Assembly: GCF_000380005.1 (NCBI RefSeq)
Contig: NZ_KB904188.1
Span: forward strand, 496,001 to 560,000
DNA: 64,000 bases
Direction: 5' to 3'
Source: Streptococcus didelphis DSM 15616
GTDB taxonomy: Bacteria; Bacillota; Bacilli; Lactobacillales; Streptococcaceae
The translations under genes were made by a program, and so were the position numbers. Positions 38,069-49,526 of this stretch are shown piece after piece. Under the pieces are notes generated by a model. That model was not told the DNA's origin. It did no database searches and worked only from the letters and a program-made list of their open reading frames with translations. Every line of letters starts with the position of its first letter. The first letter of the stretch is position 1.

Positions 38069-38105
38069 TATAATGCTTGATTAATATGTATCGTTCTTGA
38101 TAGGC

Positions 38106-39413
38106 TTATAACCTAACTTCAAATATGGTACCTTGTAGCTTATTATCTTTAACGACAATACTACCTTTAAGAGCAAGTACTATTTGCTGAGCAAGAGCTA
38201 GTCCTAATCCAAAGCCACCTCTACTTCTTGTTCTAGCCTTATCAACTCGGTAGAATCTATCAAAGACTTTCTTTTTATCACTATCTTTAATACCTGGACC
38301 ATTATCAGCCACTGTAATAATAAGGTTTTTCTCACTAGTTTTAACTCTAATAAAGACCTTTCCATCAACTCCAGTATATTTTATAGCATTATCGAAAAGT
38401 ATGGTCATTACTTGCTTAAGCAGGGACTTGTCCATATTGACATTTCTTGTCACCTGGTTTTCAGTTTGTAATTCTTTGCCATACTCTTTTGAAATAATTT
38501 GATAGTTTTCAAAGATATCATCAAAAAAACTAGCGTCAATAGTAACTATTTCAGGGTTAATCCCATCATCACGTCTGGCTAGGTTAAGTAAATTAGTAGT
38601 AAGAATCCTCATATTTCTAACTTCTTCTAAACTTGAAGCAATAGCTTTGCTATTATCTAAAATACTTTCGTCAGGCTTTCTAAAGAGAGTCTCAAGCCTA
38701 TTTTGCAAGACAGATAAGGGAGTTCTTAATTCATGGCTGGCATTTTCAACAAACATCTTTTGTTTTTCATAACTTTCAAGAATTGGCTTTCTACTCCAAT
38801 TGGCTAGATAAATGCTGGCAATAATAGAAATAAGCCAAAATATGGTCATAATGATAATAATAATTTTTTCAATACGTTCATTAGTTTTCTCAGACTGTTC
38901 CACATTGACAACAGCCATCAGATAGGCAACTGCGGGATAACTGTTAGAATGCACTTTAACTGTAATGGTATGGAACTTCTCTTCATATCCATAGTAATTA
39001 ATTAACTTACGAGTGACAATCTGATTAAGTTCTTTTTTATTAAGTTTAAAATTTTGAAAATTAGATAGGGCATCAAAGGTATTTAAGACAGTTCCATTTG
39101 CACTAAATAAGATAATGTCTGTATTAGCTACTGGTGTTTGAACATCTTTAAATTTACTGTTACTACTATTTTTAAAAAAATTATTTTGGCTATCAAAATA
39201 GAAAGAAGATATCCGCTCCATTGTTTTATTAGCATAAACTGATGAATCACTTGCAACAGCTATTAAACTACTATCAACAGAATAATAAATACCAAACTTC
39301 ATTATCTGCAAAATAATAAAAGTCATTATAATAAAGATACTTGTAAAGACAGCAAAAAAATGAAAAAAATGGTTAAAAACATCTGAATTTAAAAAGCTTT
39401 TTACTTTAGTCAT
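38106..39413 (-). CDS. ciaH: sensor histidine kinase CiaH
   Basis: Membrane sensor kinase of the CiaRH system, which in streptococci influences competence, beta-lactam tolerance and stress. About 435 residues: two transmembrane segments around residues 15-45 and 183-205 enclosing an extracellular sensor loop, then the dimerisation helix with His227 in [13 protein letters not shown], and ATPase boxes [14 protein letters not shown] and [10 protein letters not shown]. Start ATG 39413 overlaps the ciaR stop by 8 bp. Confidence 0.93.
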   Translation of the reverse strand: MTKVKSFLNSDVFNHFFHFFAVFTSIFIIMTFIILQIMKFGIYYSVDSSLIAVASDSSVYANKTMERISSFYFDSQNNFFKNSSNSKFKDVQTPVANTDIILFSANGTVLNTFDALSNFQNFKLNKKELNQIVTRKLINYYGYEEKFHTITVKVHSNSYPAVAYLMAVVNVEQSEKTNERIEKIIIIIMTIFWLISIIASIYLANWSRKPILESYEKQKMFVENASHELRTPLSVLQNRLETLFRKPDESILDNSKAIASSLEEVRNMRILTTNLLNLARRDDGINPEIVTIDASFFDDIFENYQIISKEYGKELQTENQVTRNVNMDKSLLKQVMTILFDNAIKYTGVDGKVFIRVKTSEKNLIITVADNGPGIKDSDKKKVFDRFYRVDKARTRSRGGFGLGLALAQQIVLALKGSIVVKDNKLQGTIFEVRL

Positions 39414-40080
39414 TTGCTTTGAGAATGTAACCCACACTTCTTAGGGTTTGAAGGTTGGTTACAAAATCAGTTCCTTTCAATTTTTTTCTAATTTTTGAAA
39501 CATAAACTTCAACCACAGAAATGGTTGTGTCGCTATCAAATCCCCAGATACGATCAAAAATTTGTGATTTGGGTAAGATAACATTCTGATTTTGCAGAAG
39601 ATAGACCAATAACTCATACTCTTTACCTAAAAGTTCTATTTCTTTATCTTCTACTAGGACCATATTTCTATCCATATCTACACTGATATTACCGTAGACA
39701 AGGTGGTTTACATTAAACTTTCCAGTTCGCTTTAAGAGAGCCTGTATGCGCATTTTTAATTCTTCTAAGTAGAAGGGTTTAGTTAGATAGTCATCAGCTC
39801 CCAATTCAAAGCCATGTCCTTTATCATCTAAGGCTTCTTTTGCTGTCATAATTAAAACAGGGGTTTTAATATCTTTTTCCCTTAGTTCTTTTAGAACCTG
39901 GAAACCATTTTTTTCAGGTAACATCAAATCCAAAAGAATTAAATCATAGACACCACTTTCGGCCTCATATAATCCTTCATCGCCATCAAAAACTTGGATA
40001 ACATCTGCAAAATCATCCAAAAAATCAAAAATTGAATTGGATAAACTTAAATCATCTTCTACCAGTAAAATTTTTATCAT
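39406..40080 (-). CDS. ciaR: response regulator CiaR
   Basis: OmpR-family regulator, 224 residues, phosphoacceptor Asp51 in [14 protein letters not shown], conserved Lys in YLTKPF and a C-terminal winged helix. Identity as CiaR rests on sequence and on pepN directly upstream, the same order as in pneumococcus. I looked for the CiaR repeat (NTTAAG-N5-WTTAAG) in the upstream gap and found only single half-sites. Confidence 0.93.
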   Translation of the reverse strand: MIKILLVEDDLSLSNSIFDFLDDFADVIQVFDGDEGLYEAESGVYDLILLDLMLPEKNGFQVLKELREKDIKTPVLIMTAKEALDDKGHGFELGADDYLTKPFYLEELKMRIQALLKRTGKFNVNHLVYGNISVDMDRNMVLVEDKEIELLGKEYELLVYLLQNQNVILPKSQIFDRIWGFDSDTTISVVEVYVSKIRKKLKGTDFVTNLQTLRSVGYILKAND

Positions 40081-40198
40081 AGAATTCTATTCCTCTTCTA
40101 GAATAATTTAGACATCCTTATTCTCTTTCTTAAAACTCGTCTAATCTCTATAGAGAATCATATCATAAAAAGCTTAAGAATTACTAAAATATCCCTAA

Positions 40199-40273
40199 AA
40201 AAGAAACAGATATGAACCGCTTCTACTTAACTTTTTGATAAGTCATAAGAAGCAATCACACTGTTTCTCTTTT
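40199..40273 (-). terminator. long terminator after pepN
   Basis: Outer arms AGAAACAG / CTGTTTCT and inner arms GCTTCT / AGAAGC form an extended hairpin that ends in a six-U tract. It separates pepN from ciaR. Confidence 0.65.
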
Positions 40274-42811
40274 TTAATAGGCTTGTAGAGCACTTTTAAC
40301 GTCTTCTTTATCTTTTTCAATCAGTTTGACACGAGCTGTGATTTCATTAATACCCATTTTAATGTTACGGCTAATTGCCATATCATCTAGTTTAGGTTCA
40401 AAGAAAGCTTTATAGTCATCTAAGCGTTCTTGTGCTTTAAAGTGATTAGCTGGATAGATAACAAAGCGATCAAAACTCATATCTCCACCTAGAGTAGACT
40501 TAACCCATTCCCAATCCTCACGTGCCCAAGTCCATACGCTTTCTTGAGTATAGGCTTGTGATAGTAAGAAATTATACCAACTAGCTAAATCTTGGGGCTT
40601 AATAATTGTCTTATCTTCTAGACTGATTAAAATTCTTCTTAAGGTATTCTGGCTATGAGTTCTAGACAAGGCTAGAGCTATATCGACACGTAAATTATTG
40701 TTGCTTGTATTGATGTATGTGTCAAATAAGCTATCAACCACTTGTTCATTTTCAAAGTATTTTATCTGATTAATCAAGACAAATCGGCGAATTCCAGCTG
40801 GAATATCAGAAATTTTATTTGCATACTGTTCAAAGATAGACTTAGCTTTTTCAACGGCTTGTTTGTTACCAGAGTTGATTAATTGGCTAAGAGCAATTTG
40901 ACGAACCATTTCATCTTCATCAACTTCGCCTTCTGCTTTTTCAAATCCTAATTTTTCAAAGTCATCTTGGAAGATAGCAGAGACTAGAGAGTTGTAAGCT
41001 TTTTCTTCTTCAGTATTTTCATCTACAAAACGTGATAGTCCTGCAAGCACTTGGTTAATAGCTGACGCTACCATGTAAGACTTCTTAGCTCTTAACTTGG
41101 CTATTAAGTCAATAAGTTCAGCGTAAGAAATTATTCCTGCTTCTGCTAATAGGCGTCTTTCTTGTATCAATTGTAGGATACTTGTCTGATCTAAATGATT
41201 AATCTTATCTACCAAATTTTCAAAAAGTTGACCTTGATAATTAGTAATGTAATGAGCTGTATTTTCAGTATTAAAACGTAATGGAGCTTGATTTTCCGAC
41301 ATAAGCTGACTAAAGTTTGGAATGGTGATATTTCTTTCAGTCAAGGTATCAGGAAGACCAGACCAAGTACTATTTAATGGGATTGGCCAAATTCTATCTT
41401 TATCACTATGCTCACCTATGAAGAATTGTTCTTGACTGATGATTAGATTATTATCTTTAACTTCTACGTTTAAAACAGGATAACCAGGTTGTTCAAGCCA
41501 AGCATCCATAAATCCGGCAACATCCTTTTGAGATGCTTCTGCTAGAGCATTCCATAAGTCACGACCAATTGTATTACTGTACTGATGCTTTTCAAAGTAA
41601 ATGGCTAAGCCTTTAGCAAAATCCTTATCACCTATCCAGCGTCTCAACATGTGCATTAAACGGCTACCTTTGGCATATACAATTGCTGGATCAAAGAGGG
41701 TGTTAATTTCATCAGGATGGTTTACGGCCACATGAACAGATTGGACACCATCAGTAGCATCTCTTTGAAGGGCTAAAGGAAGTCCACTTGTTTGGAACTC
41801 TTCAAAAATTTTCCATGATGGCTCAATAGCATCTACTGATACGTATTCCATCATATTAGCAAAGCTTTCATTTAACCATAAATCATCCCACCACTTCATG
41901 GTTACCAGATTACCAAACCATTGGTGGGCAATCTCATGGGCAACAACTAAAGCTACCTGTTGTCTGCTAGTTACAGTTGAATTTTCATCTACTAATAAGT
42001 AAATTTCGCGGTAGGTAATGAGACCCCAGTTTTCCATAGCTCCAGATGAAAAATCTGGTAGGGCAACATTATAAGAATGGGGAATAGGATAGTTAACACC
42101 AAAATAATCTTCATAAAATTCAATGACTCTAACAGCAACATCTAGTGAAAATTCTAATGAAGAACTTGGATGTGCCTTAGTCGCAAAAACACCAACTTCA
42201 GTACCATTTTTGGTTTTTTCAGTAATTCCGTGTAATTCTCCTAAAGCAAAAGCTAAAAGGTAAGAAGACATCCGAGGTGTTGTATCAAAGATCCATAAGC
42301 CAGTTTCTTTACGTAAGTCTACATTTATTTCTGGCATATTTGAAAGAACAATTTCGCCTTCTTCCTGATCAAATTTAATGCTTAAATCAAAGGTTGCCTT
42401 TGCTTGTGGCTCATCAATACATGGGAAAGCTTCGCGAGCAAAATGACTCTCAAACTGTGTTGAAATCACTTCCTTATTAATACCATCTAATGTGTAATAT
42501 GAAGGATAAATACCAGTCATATTATCAGTAATTTTTCCGGAGAACTCAATCACAAGAGTCATTAAACCAGTTACAGGAAGTTCAACGTTGATAGCTTCAT
42601 TTTCATTATCTATGTGGAAAATAACGTCTTCATTATCTAATAAAATAGAATGAATAAGTAGGTCTTTTTGATGAAATGAGACTAAGTGATCAAGTGCTTC
42701 ACCATTTATTGCAACATTACCTGTGAATGTCTTATCTTTACGATTAATATCTAAAAAGATATTATAATTTTCTGGAACAAATTTCTCAATGAGATGTTCT
42801 ACTGTTTTCAT
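40274..42811 (-). CDS. pepN: aminopeptidase N (M1 family)
   Basis: Zinc lysyl/alanyl aminopeptidase, cytosolic, 845 residues. GAMEN substrate loop at 257-261, HEIAH zinc motif at 292-296 with the third ligand Glu in NESFANMMEY. C-terminal ERAP-like helical domain is present. ATG 42811 has AAGGAGATTT upstream; an upstream start giving 17 more residues has no SD. Follows phoU by about 70 bp on the same strand. Confidence 0.96.
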   Translation of the reverse strand: MKTVEHLIEKFVPENYNIFLDINRKDKTFTGNVAINGEALDHLVSFHQKDLLIHSILLDNEDVIFHIDNENEAINVELPVTGLMTLVIEFSGKITDNMTGIYPSYYTLDGINKEVISTQFESHFAREAFPCIDEPQAKATFDLSIKFDQEEGEIVLSNMPEINVDLRKETGLWIFDTTPRMSSYLLAFALGELHGITEKTKNGTEVGVFATKAHPSSSLEFSLDVAVRVIEFYEDYFGVNYPIPHSYNVALPDFSSGAMENWGLITYREIYLLVDENSTVTSRQQVALVVAHEIAHQWFGNLVTMKWWDDLWLNESFANMMEYVSVDAIEPSWKIFEEFQTSGLPLALQRDATDGVQSVHVAVNHPDEINTLFDPAIVYAKGSRLMHMLRRWIGDKDFAKGLAIYFEKHQYSNTIGRDLWNALAEASQKDVAGFMDAWLEQPGYPVLNVEVKDNNLIISQEQFFIGEHSDKDRIWPIPLNSTWSGLPDTLTERNITIPNFSQLMSENQAPLRFNTENTAHYITNYQGQLFENLVDKINHLDQTSILQLIQERRLLAEAGIISYAELIDLIAKLRAKKSYMVASAINQVLAGLSRFVDENTEEEKAYNSLVSAIFQDDFEKLGFEKAEGEVDEDEMVRQIALSQLINSGNKQAVEKAKSIFEQYANKISDIPAGIRRFVLINQIKYFENEQVVDSLFDTYINTSNNNLRVDIALALSRTHSQNTLRRILISLEDKTIIKPQDLASWYNFLLSQAYTQESVWTWAREDWEWVKSTLGGDMSFDRFVIYPANHFKAQERLDDYKAFFEPKLDDMAISRNIKMGINEITARVKLIEKDKEDVKSALQAY

Positions 42812-42879
42812 AAATCTCCTTAATGTATAAAAAATAGTGATTAGAAAAACTTTCTTAACCACTATTATAACATATTTTT

Positions 42880-43533
42880 TTATAGTTCAATAATTTTGCC
42901 GGTTTTTAGGTAGACAATCCATTCGCAAATATTACGAGCATAATCACCAATTCTTTCCAAGTACATTAACACTTGGAAGTATTCTTTTCCTGCAAAAACA
43001 GCATCTGGACTTTTCCTGATAGCTTCAACAGCTAAGGCTTGAATGTCTCTGAAATAGTTATCAATAATTTCATCATGGGCAGCAATTTCATATGCCTTGG
43101 CATCATCTCCATTAATGTAAGCATTTAAGGCATCTTCAACCATTGATTTAACAGCCTTACCCATAAGGTTAATTTGATCTTCTACAATTGGAATTCTTTC
43201 TTCACCTTTCATGCGAATAGTTGCTTTAGCAATTGAGGCAGCATGGTCACCAATTCTTTCAATATCACTTGAAGCTTTTAAAACTGTAATTACAGTACGT
43301 AAATCATTAGATACGGGTTGTTGAAGTGCAATAATTTCTAATGATTTTTTCTCTAGCTTTGTTTCAAATTCATTGACAACAATATCTTCTTCAATGACTT
43401 CTTTTGCTAGATCACGATCATGGCTAACAAAAGCACGAACAGTTTTATTAAGTTGCGCTAATACTTCTGTTCCCATTGAATAGAATTGATTATGCAATTT
43501 ATCTAATTCTTCTTCGAATCTTGTTCTTAACAT
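42880..43533 (-). CDS. phoU: phosphate transport regulator PhoU
   Basis: 217-residue all-helical protein of two repeated three-helix bundles, with the metal-binding ExxxD motifs (EVIEEDIVVNEFE and IAAHDEIIDNYFRD) and DIERIGDHAASIA / YLERIGDYARNICEW. Last gene of the pst operon. No PhoR/PhoB pair is in the window. Confidence 0.95.
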   Translation of the reverse strand: MLRTRFEEELDKLHNQFYSMGTEVLAQLNKTVRAFVSHDRDLAKEVIEEDIVVNEFETKLEKKSLEIIALQQPVSNDLRTVITVLKASSDIERIGDHAASIAKATIRMKGEERIPIVEDQINLMGKAVKSMVEDALNAYINGDDAKAYEIAAHDEIIDNYFRDIQALAVEAIRKSPDAVFAGKEYFQVLMYLERIGDYARNICEWIVYLKTGKIIEL

Positions 43534-43558
43534 ATTTTTTCCTCTTTAGTGTTTTCTT

Positions 43559-44317
43559 TTATCCAAATTTTCCTGAAATATAATCTTCTGTTTCTTTACA
43601 TTTTGGATTCATAAACATGGTTTTGGTATTGCCATATTCTAACAAGTCTCCTGCAAGGAAAAATCCTGTCCTATCTGACAACCTTGATGCTTGTTGCATA
43701 GATCTTGTAACCACAACCATGGTGTAATCTTTTTTCAAGCCAAATAGTGTTTCTTCAATCTTACCGGCAGAAATAGGATCTAAGGCTGAGGTAGGCTCAT
43801 CTAATAAAATGATTTTAGGACTTGTAGCTAATACTCTGGCAACACAAACTCTCTGTTGCTGTCCTCCAGATAGACCAAGAGCAGAATCATGAAGACGATC
43901 TTTAACTTCGTCCCAGATAGAAGCACCTTTTAAGGAACTTTCAACAGCTTGATCCAAGATGTGCTTATCTTTAATTCCTTTTAAACGAAGGCCATAAACA
44001 ACATTTTCATAAATTGACATTGGAAAAGGATTAGGTTGTTGGAAAACCATACCAATTTCTTTTCTTAAATCAACGGTATCAGTGCGTGGGCTATAGATAT
44101 TGTGACCATTATAGACAATTGAACCGGTTACGGTTACTTCAGGATTTAAGTCACTCATCCGGTTGATAGCACGTAATAAGGTAGACTTACCAGAACCTGA
44201 CGGGCCAATAAAAGCCGTAATTTCATTGGGATATAAATCTATAGAAACATTTTTTAGGGTTTTCTTTTTATTATAGTAAACAGAAAGATCTTTAATTTGT
44301 AAAATAGGTTCTGTCAT
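43559..44317 (-). CDS. pstB2: phosphate ABC transporter ATP-binding protein PstB2
   Basis: 252-residue PstB ATPase with Walker [10 protein letters not shown], phosphate-family [18 protein letters not shown], signature LSGGQQQR and Walker B ILLDEP. One of two tandem PstB copies, a normal feature of streptococci. In the switch region [10 protein letters not shown] the usual His is Arg (VTHNMQQ in PstB1), which may reduce its ATPase activity. Confidence 0.95.
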   Translation of the reverse strand: MTEPILQIKDLSVYYNKKKTLKNVSIDLYPNEITAFIGPSGSGKSTLLRAINRMSDLNPEVTVTGSIVYNGHNIYSPRTDTVDLRKEIGMVFQQPNPFPMSIYENVVYGLRLKGIKDKHILDQAVESSLKGASIWDEVKDRLHDSALGLSGGQQQRVCVARVLATSPKIILLDEPTSALDPISAGKIEETLFGLKKDYTMVVVTRSMQQASRLSDRTGFFLAGDLLEYGNTKTMFMNPKCKETEDYISGKFG

Positions 44318-44328
44318 ATTTTCCCTTT

Positions 44329-45132
44329 CTAGCCAAAGTGACCTGACACATAGTCATTGGTAGATTGACATTTAGCATTTTGGAAGATATTGCGTGTCTT
44401 ATCATATTCGATTAAATCTCCTAAATAAAAGAAGGCTGTATAATCACTAGCACGGGCAGCTTGTTGCATGTTGTGCGTTACAATAATAATAGTATAATTC
44501 TTCTTTAATTCAAACATGGTTTCTTCCAATTGCATTGTAGCTATTGGGTCTAAAGCTGAAGCAGGTTCATCCATCAATAAAATATCTGGTTTTACTGAAA
44601 TAGCCCTTGCAATACAGAGTCTTTGTTGTTGACCACCTGATAGGGTAAAGGCTGATTTGTGTAAATCATCTTTTACCTGTTCCCAGAGTGCAGCTTGTTT
44701 CAAGGATGTTTCAACTATCTCATCAAGTACAGCCTTGTCCTTAATTCCTGCTCTTTCATGGGCAAATGTTATATTACGGTAAATAGACTTAGCAAAAGGA
44801 TTTGGCCTTTGAAAAACCATTCCGATATGCTTACGAATCTCATAAACATTCATATCTTTACGATTAATATCAATACCTTGATAAATGATTTCACCTGTAA
44901 CTTTGGCGATATCAATAGTATCATTCATACGGTTTAGGCTCCGCAAATACGTCGATTTACCACAGCCTGACGGACCAATCAAGGCTGTTATTTTATTTTT
45001 TTCAAACTGCATATCAATCCCTTTTATGGCTTCTTTGTTACCATAATAGACATGCAAATCATTTGTAGATAAGGCAATTGATTCTTTAGGAAAGGTTTTA
45101 ATATGGCGTTCATTCCAATTATATTCTGTCAT
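44329..45132 (-). CDS. pstB1: phosphate ABC transporter ATP-binding protein PstB1
   Basis: 267-residue ATPase paralogous to its neighbour. Walker [42 protein letters not shown] and a complete switch His in VTHNMQQ. It has about 20 extra N-terminal residues ([16 protein letters not shown]). Starts 16 bp after the pstA stop. Confidence 0.95.
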   Translation of the reverse strand: MTEYNWNERHIKTFPKESIALSTNDLHVYYGNKEAIKGIDMQFEKNKITALIGPSGCGKSTYLRSLNRMNDTIDIAKVTGEIIYQGIDINRKDMNVYEIRKHIGMVFQRPNPFAKSIYRNITFAHERAGIKDKAVLDEIVETSLKQAALWEQVKDDLHKSAFTLSGGQQQRLCIARAISVKPDILLMDEPASALDPIATMQLEETMFELKKNYTIIIVTHNMQQAARASDYTAFFYLGDLIEYDKTRNIFQNAKCQSTNDYVSGHFG

Positions 45133-45148
45133 AATATCTCCTATTGTA

Positions 45149-46036
45149 TTATTTAGCCGCTGTTAACTTAGAATGAAGTTTTTTACCAATAAAGCGAGCT
45201 GATAAGTTAAAGATTAAGATAAAGATTAATAATACGGCTGCACTACCAGCTGAAACTAAAGTTCCATCTGGAATAGTTCCTTCACTGTTTACTTTCCAAA
45301 TATGAACAGCTAGGGTTTCTGATTGACGGAAGATGGAAATTGGGCTTGTGACACTTAGAGGATTCCAATTTGACCAGTCTAAAGCAGGTGCTGACTGTCC
45401 AGCAGTATAAATCAAGGCTGCCGCTTCTCCAAAGATACGACCTGAAGCCAAGACAATACCTGTTACAATACTTGGCAAAGCTTCCGGAACCACCACATGA
45501 AAAACAGTTTCCCATCTAGAAAGACCTAAAGCAAGCCCTGCTTCTCTTTGTGTGTGATGAACATGTAAAAGACTATCTTCTACATTACGGGTCATCTGAG
45601 GCAAATTAAAGACTGTTAAGGCAAGTGCACCTGAAATAATAGAAAAGCCATATTGAAATTGAACAACAAAAATTAAATAACCAAACAAACCAACAACTAC
45701 AGATGGCAAGGAAGATAGAATTTCAATACAAGTCCTGATAAAATTAGTTAAAGGTCCTTTTTTGGCATATTCAGCAAGATAAATCCCTGCACCTGTAGAT
45801 AGTGGGATAGAAATTAATAAGGTAATTACCAATAAGAAGAAGGAATTATAAAGTTGAATCCCAATACCTCCACCAGCTTCATAAGAAGAAGAATTTGCAG
45901 TTAGAAAATGCCAACTAATATGAGGTAAACCACGAAGGAGAATAAAAAGAATTAAAGAAGCCAAAATAGCTACAATAATCCCAGCAATGGCATATAAGGT
46001 ACCAGTTGCTAATTTATCTATTTTTTTAGCGTTCAT
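45149..46036 (-). CDS. pstA: phosphate ABC transporter permease PstA
   Basis: 295-residue integral membrane permease with six main hydrophobic segments and the EAA loop [20 protein letters not shown]. Overlaps pstC by 11 bp. Confidence 0.95.
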   Translation of the reverse strand: MNAKKIDKLATGTLYAIAGIIVAILASLILFILLRGLPHISWHFLTANSSSYEAGGGIGIQLYNSFFLLVITLLISIPLSTGAGIYLAEYAKKGPLTNFIRTCIEILSSLPSVVVGLFGYLIFVVQFQYGFSIISGALALTVFNLPQMTRNVEDSLLHVHHTQREAGLALGLSRWETVFHVVVPEALPSIVTGIVLASGRIFGEAAALIYTAGQSAPALDWSNWNPLSVTSPISIFRQSETLAVHIWKVNSEGTIPDGTLVSAGSAAVLLIFILIFNLSARFIGKKLHSKLTAAK

Positions 46037-46961
46037 AGTTTCTCTTTCTCTCTTTCGTAATTAATTTAACAAGTGAATTGAAAGCTAAGCTCATTAATAA
46101 TAATACCAAGGCAAGAGACCAAAGTACATTATTTTGAACAGTTCCCATAACGGTATTTCCAATTCCCATAGTTAGAACAGATGTTAATGTCGCTGCTGGT
46201 GTGGTTAAGGATGTTGGCATTATAGCTGAATTACCAACAACCATTTGGATTGCTAAGGCTTCACCGAATGCTCTGGCCATACCAAAAATAATAGCTGTAA
46301 AAATACCAGGACGAGCAGCATTTAAGACAACTCTCCAAATGGTCTGCCAACGGGTAGCTCCCATAGCTAAACTGGCTTCACGGTAATGCCTTGGTACAGC
46401 TTTTAAGCTATCAGTTGTCATAAAAGTAACTGTTGGTAAGATCATGACAAACAAGACACAAACACCTGACAAAATACCAAAACCAGTTCCACCAAAAATC
46501 GAACGGACAAAAGGTACGATGATTTGTAGACCAATAAATCCATAAACAACAGAAGGTATCCCAACCAATAACTCAACAGCTGGTTGTAATAATTTAGCAC
46601 CGTATTTAGGAGAGATTTCCGTCATAAAAACAGCTGCTCCTATGGCAAAAGGTGTTGCTATCAGAGCTGATAAAATAGTGACAAGAAATGAACCTGTAAT
46701 CATAGGTAGAGCACCTAGCATTGGAAGTCCATTTTCACCTTTGACACTTGGTTGCCAGTCTTTTCCAAATAAGAAATCGAAAATATTAATCTTATTTATG
46801 AAAAAGGTAGATAGGCCTTTTTGTGCAACAAATAATAAAATCATTGCAACAATAAATACAATTAGTCCCAAACAAAGAAAAGTTAAGGTCTTACCAAATT
46901 TTTCTAAACGTGAATTTTTCGAAGGTGAAACTAATTTTTTAGCTAATTCCTGATTATTCAT
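46026..46961 (-). CDS. pstC: phosphate ABC transporter permease PstC
   Basis: 311-residue permease with the EAA loop REASLAMGATRWQTIWRVVL, VGIPSVVYGFIGLQ and FGEALAIQMVVGN near the C terminus. It begins 10 bp after the pstS stop and forms the channel with PstA. Confidence 0.95.
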   Translation of the reverse strand: MNNQELAKKLVSPSKNSRLEKFGKTLTFLCLGLIVFIVAMILLFVAQKGLSTFFINKINIFDFLFGKDWQPSVKGENGLPMLGALPMITGSFLVTILSALIATPFAIGAAVFMTEISPKYGAKLLQPAVELLVGIPSVVYGFIGLQIIVPFVRSIFGGTGFGILSGVCVLFVMILPTVTFMTTDSLKAVPRHYREASLAMGATRWQTIWRVVLNAARPGIFTAIIFGMARAFGEALAIQMVVGNSAIMPTSLTTPAATLTSVLTMGIGNTVMGTVQNNVLWSLALVLLLMSLAFNSLVKLITKERKRNYER

Positions 46962-46971
46962 AATTCCCTCA

Positions 46972-47838
46972 CTATTTTTTACTTACTTTTCCATCATGAG
47001 ATTTAACAACCTTCATGTCAGTAATCGGAATATAACCCATATGCGAAACGATTTTCTTTTGCACTTCTTCTGAAGTCATATAATCTAAAAATTCTTTTGT
47101 TAAGCCATCAGCTTTTCCCTTAGTATACATGTGTTCATAAGACCAAATCGGCCAATCATTAGTAGTAACATTAGCTGGTTTGGGTTTGAAACCATTTAGT
47201 TTCAAAGATTTTACAGACTTATCTACATAAGAAAATGCTAGGTAAGAAATGGCTCCTGGTGTTTGAGAAACAATTGATTTCACCATTCCATTTGAATCTT
47301 GCTCTTGACTTTTCTTAGGATTAGTATCCCCCATAATAACTTTATCAAATGTAGCACGGGAACCAGAACTTGCAGCTCTATTGATAACAGAAATTTCTAG
47401 GTCTTGTCCACCAACTTCTTTCCAATTTGTATATTCTCCAGAAAAGATACGGCGGAGCTGATCTGTTGTTAAGTTAGAAACTTTAACTTTAGGATTGGTA
47501 ATGACTGCTAAACCAGCTACGGCTACTTGATGATCTTCTAAGCTTTTAGCATTAATACCATCTTTTTCCTCAGAGAATAAATCACTGTTACCAATTTGAA
47601 CGGAACCTGACTGTACTTGTGATAAGCCAGTACCAGAACCCCCGCCTTGTACATTGATGGTTTTTCCAAGATGTTCTTTACCAAATTCATCAGCAGTAGC
47701 TTCAACTAAAGGTTGTAAGGCAGTTGAGCCAACAGCAGTTATTGATTCTCCCTTTTGTATCCAGCTAGAACACGCTGTTAAAAATAGAGTGGACACTACT
47801 AATAGGCTGATTAAAAACATTTTCTTTCTTATATTCAT
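46972..47838 (-). CDS. pstS: phosphate-binding lipoprotein PstS
   Basis: High-affinity phosphate-binding lipoprotein, 288 residues, with lipobox LTAC after a hydrophobic signal. Phosphate-contact motifs are [20 protein letters not shown] and [14 protein letters not shown] 47838 is preferred because AGGAAA lies upstream; the earlier ATG at 47856 has none. First gene of the pst operon, with a hairpin in the leader region. Confidence 0.95.
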   Translation of the reverse strand: MNIRKKMFLISLLVVSTLFLTACSSWIQKGESITAVGSTALQPLVEATADEFGKEHLGKTINVQGGGSGTGLSQVQSGSVQIGNSDLFSEEKDGINAKSLEDHQVAVAGLAVITNPKVKVSNLTTDQLRRIFSGEYTNWKEVGGQDLEISVINRAASSGSRATFDKVIMGDTNPKKSQEQDSNGMVKSIVSQTPGAISYLAFSYVDKSVKSLKLNGFKPKPANVTTNDWPIWSYEHMYTKGKADGLTKEFLDYMTSEEVQKKIVSHMGYIPITDMKVVKSHDGKVSKK

Positions 47839-47865
47839 AGTAAATTTCCTATTCATTAAAAATAA

Positions 47866-47889
47866 AGGAAGCTGAAAAATTCAGCTCAA
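47866..47889 (-). other. hairpin in front of pstS
   Basis: GAGCTGAA-TTT-TTCAGCTTC inverted repeat followed by a broken T run, between a TATAAT (about 47893-47898, minus strand) and the pstS start. It could be a leader attenuator or the terminator of the upstream gene. Confidence 0.4.
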
Positions 47890-47989
47890 TCATTATAGTA
47901 ACATATCTGGCAATCCTTTAAAAGAACTTTCACCTTAATTCCCTAACAAAAATCTGATTATTAACTATTAGATTAAAGTTCAAAAAGAA

Positions 47990-48760
47990 TTACATTTCCT
48001 TGATATCTAGAATCTGTTTAAGAGTAGCTAATTCTTCTTTCGGAACTAACATCACTTTTTGTCTGCTAGTGAAATCGGGTTCTTTACCATCCATAGTTAA
48101 GATAGTGTAGCCAAGCTTTTTACCTATAATGAAAGCAGCAGCATAATCCCAAGGTTGGATATAAGAAAAGTAAGCTAAAATTTCTTGAGAAAAGACTTTC
48201 ATCATGGAAATACCTGCTCCGCCATATACCCTAATCCCTAAAGTTTGACTAACTAAGTTGGCAATTCCATATTCATTGTTAGCAAACATACCAGCATTGC
48301 AAGCTATGAGACAGCGGTTGAGTTCTTTTTTAGTATAATTCCCTAATTTTTTGTGGTTAAGATAAACGTCAAAAGAACCTCCTCCGGAAAGAAGAAGATC
48401 ATTCATGACATCATAAATAAGACCAAATTGGCCACAACCGTCCTCATAATAGGCTATCATAATAGCAAAGTTATTTCCTTGAACAATAAAATTAACAGTT
48501 CCGTCAATGGGGTCTAGGACCCATACAGCTCCCTTGTCAATAGGATGTCTTACATTGTTTTCCTCAGCTAATATATTATCTGTTGGAAAATGATCTTTTA
48601 TCCTTTTAATAAGAAAATCCTGAGCTTCTTGATCAACATTTGTGACCAGATCATCATAGTTGCTTTTAACTTCAATGTCTAAACTATCATTCATTTTTTC
48701 TTTGATAAAGTGGGCTACTTCTTTTATAAGAGATTTAGCAAACGAAAATTTATTTTCCAA
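47990..48760 (-). CDS. inositol monophosphatase family protein
   Basis: Magnesium-dependent phosphatase of the SuhB/CysQ group. With the TTG start chosen here it has about 256 residues and begins [19 protein letters not shown] is 10 nt upstream. Motifs are [26 protein letters not shown] (metal site) and [11 protein letters not shown]. The longer frame would read through the UPF0223 gene and has no signal. Substrate unproven. It is the last gene of the spxA-UPF0223 cluster. Confidence 0.9.
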   Translation of the reverse strand: MENKFSFAKSLIKEVAHFIKEKMNDSLDIEVKSNYDDLVTNVDQEAQDFLIKRIKDHFPTDNILAEENNVRHPIDKGAVWVLDPIDGTVNFIVQGNNFAIMIAYYEDGCGQFGLIYDVMNDLLLSGGGSFDVYLNHKKLGNYTKKELNRCLIACNAGMFANNEYGIANLVSQTLGIRVYGGAGISMMKVFSQEILAYFSYIQPWDYAAAFIIGKKLGYTILTMDGKEPDFTSRQKVMLVPKEELATLKQILDIKEM

Positions 48761-49028
48761 GTGAAAAACATCCTTTCTCAACTTCTTTTGCTTTCTTAAC
48801 TGCTTGATAGGTTGAATAACCACTGCTCTTTTGAAATTCCCGATCAATTTGTTTTTCTTGTGATTTACTCGGAACAATCTTTTTAAATGTTTGATAAGCA
48901 TCTAATAATTTAGATGCTTCTACCTTGTTTTCATAGGCTAATTCAACTTGATTCAAAAAATGAAGCACTGATCCTATTTCGTCAGTGCTCCAATTTATGT
49001 CAAGAGGATAATGGTAATTACCTGACAT
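48750..49028 (-). CDS. UPF0223 family protein
   Basis: 92-residue protein starting [17 protein letters not shown], an exact match in style to the UPF0223 family (structure of B. subtilis YktA type, function unknown). The start ATG lies against the spxA stop and the stop overlaps the next gene by about 11 bp. The usual spxA partner in streptococci. Confidence 0.88.
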   Translation of the reverse strand: MSGNYHYPLDINWSTDEIGSVLHFLNQVELAYENKVEASKLLDAYQTFKKIVPSKSQEKQIDREFQKSSGYSTYQAVKKAKEVEKGCFSLGK

Positions 49029-49029
49029 A

Positions 49030-49434
49030 TCATCCCTCAATTTCTGCTTTAATAGTGGCTTGACGTAGCTCTTGCTTTCGATAATCTCTAGGTAAGAATG
49101 CTCTAATTTCATCTTCATTAAAGCCAATCTGCATTCTTTTAGTGTCCATAATAATAGGACGACGTAAAAGACTGGGATTTTTAGCTATCAAGTCAATTAG
49201 ATCAGAAATAGAAAGTTCCTCAACATCAATATTTAATTTTTGAAAAACTTTAGATCGTGTTGAGATAATATCTTCAGTTCCATTTTCTGTAAATGCCAAG
49301 ATAGACAACAACTCGTCGCGATTAAGGGGACTAGTGATAATATTATGCTCTTGAAAATTCACTTCGTGTTTTACAAGCCATGCTCTCGCCTTTCGGCAAC
49401 TAGTACAACTTGGTGATAAAAATAAGGTAACCAT
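49030..49434 (-). CDS. spxA: transcriptional regulator Spx
   Basis: ArsC-like redox regulator that binds the RNA polymerase alpha C-terminal domain and activates the thiol-stress regulon. 134 residues with the redox CxxC (Cys10, Cys13), the conserved Arg-Pro-Ile region RRPIIMD and [13 protein letters not shown]. The UPF0223 and inositol phosphatase neighbours match the SpxA1 locus of other streptococci, but SpxA1 and SpxA2 cannot be told apart with certainty here. Confidence 0.93.
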   Translation of the reverse strand: MVTLFLSPSCTSCRKARAWLVKHEVNFQEHNIITSPLNRDELLSILAFTENGTEDIISTRSKVFQKLNIDVEELSISDLIDLIAKNPSLLRRPIIMDTKRMQIGFNEDEIRAFLPRDYRKQELRQATIKAEIEG

Positions 49435-49526
49435 ACTTTTCCTCTGTCATTTTTCTTACCTTATTATACAAAAATTTAATAGAATTGGCTATCTTTTTTC
49501 GAACTAAAGCCTGATAAAATAATAAT

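Noticed and set aside
40081..40273. CiaR autoregulatory repeat before ciaR
   Set aside because: Only single TTAAG half-sites are present; no pair with 5-bp spacing was found.
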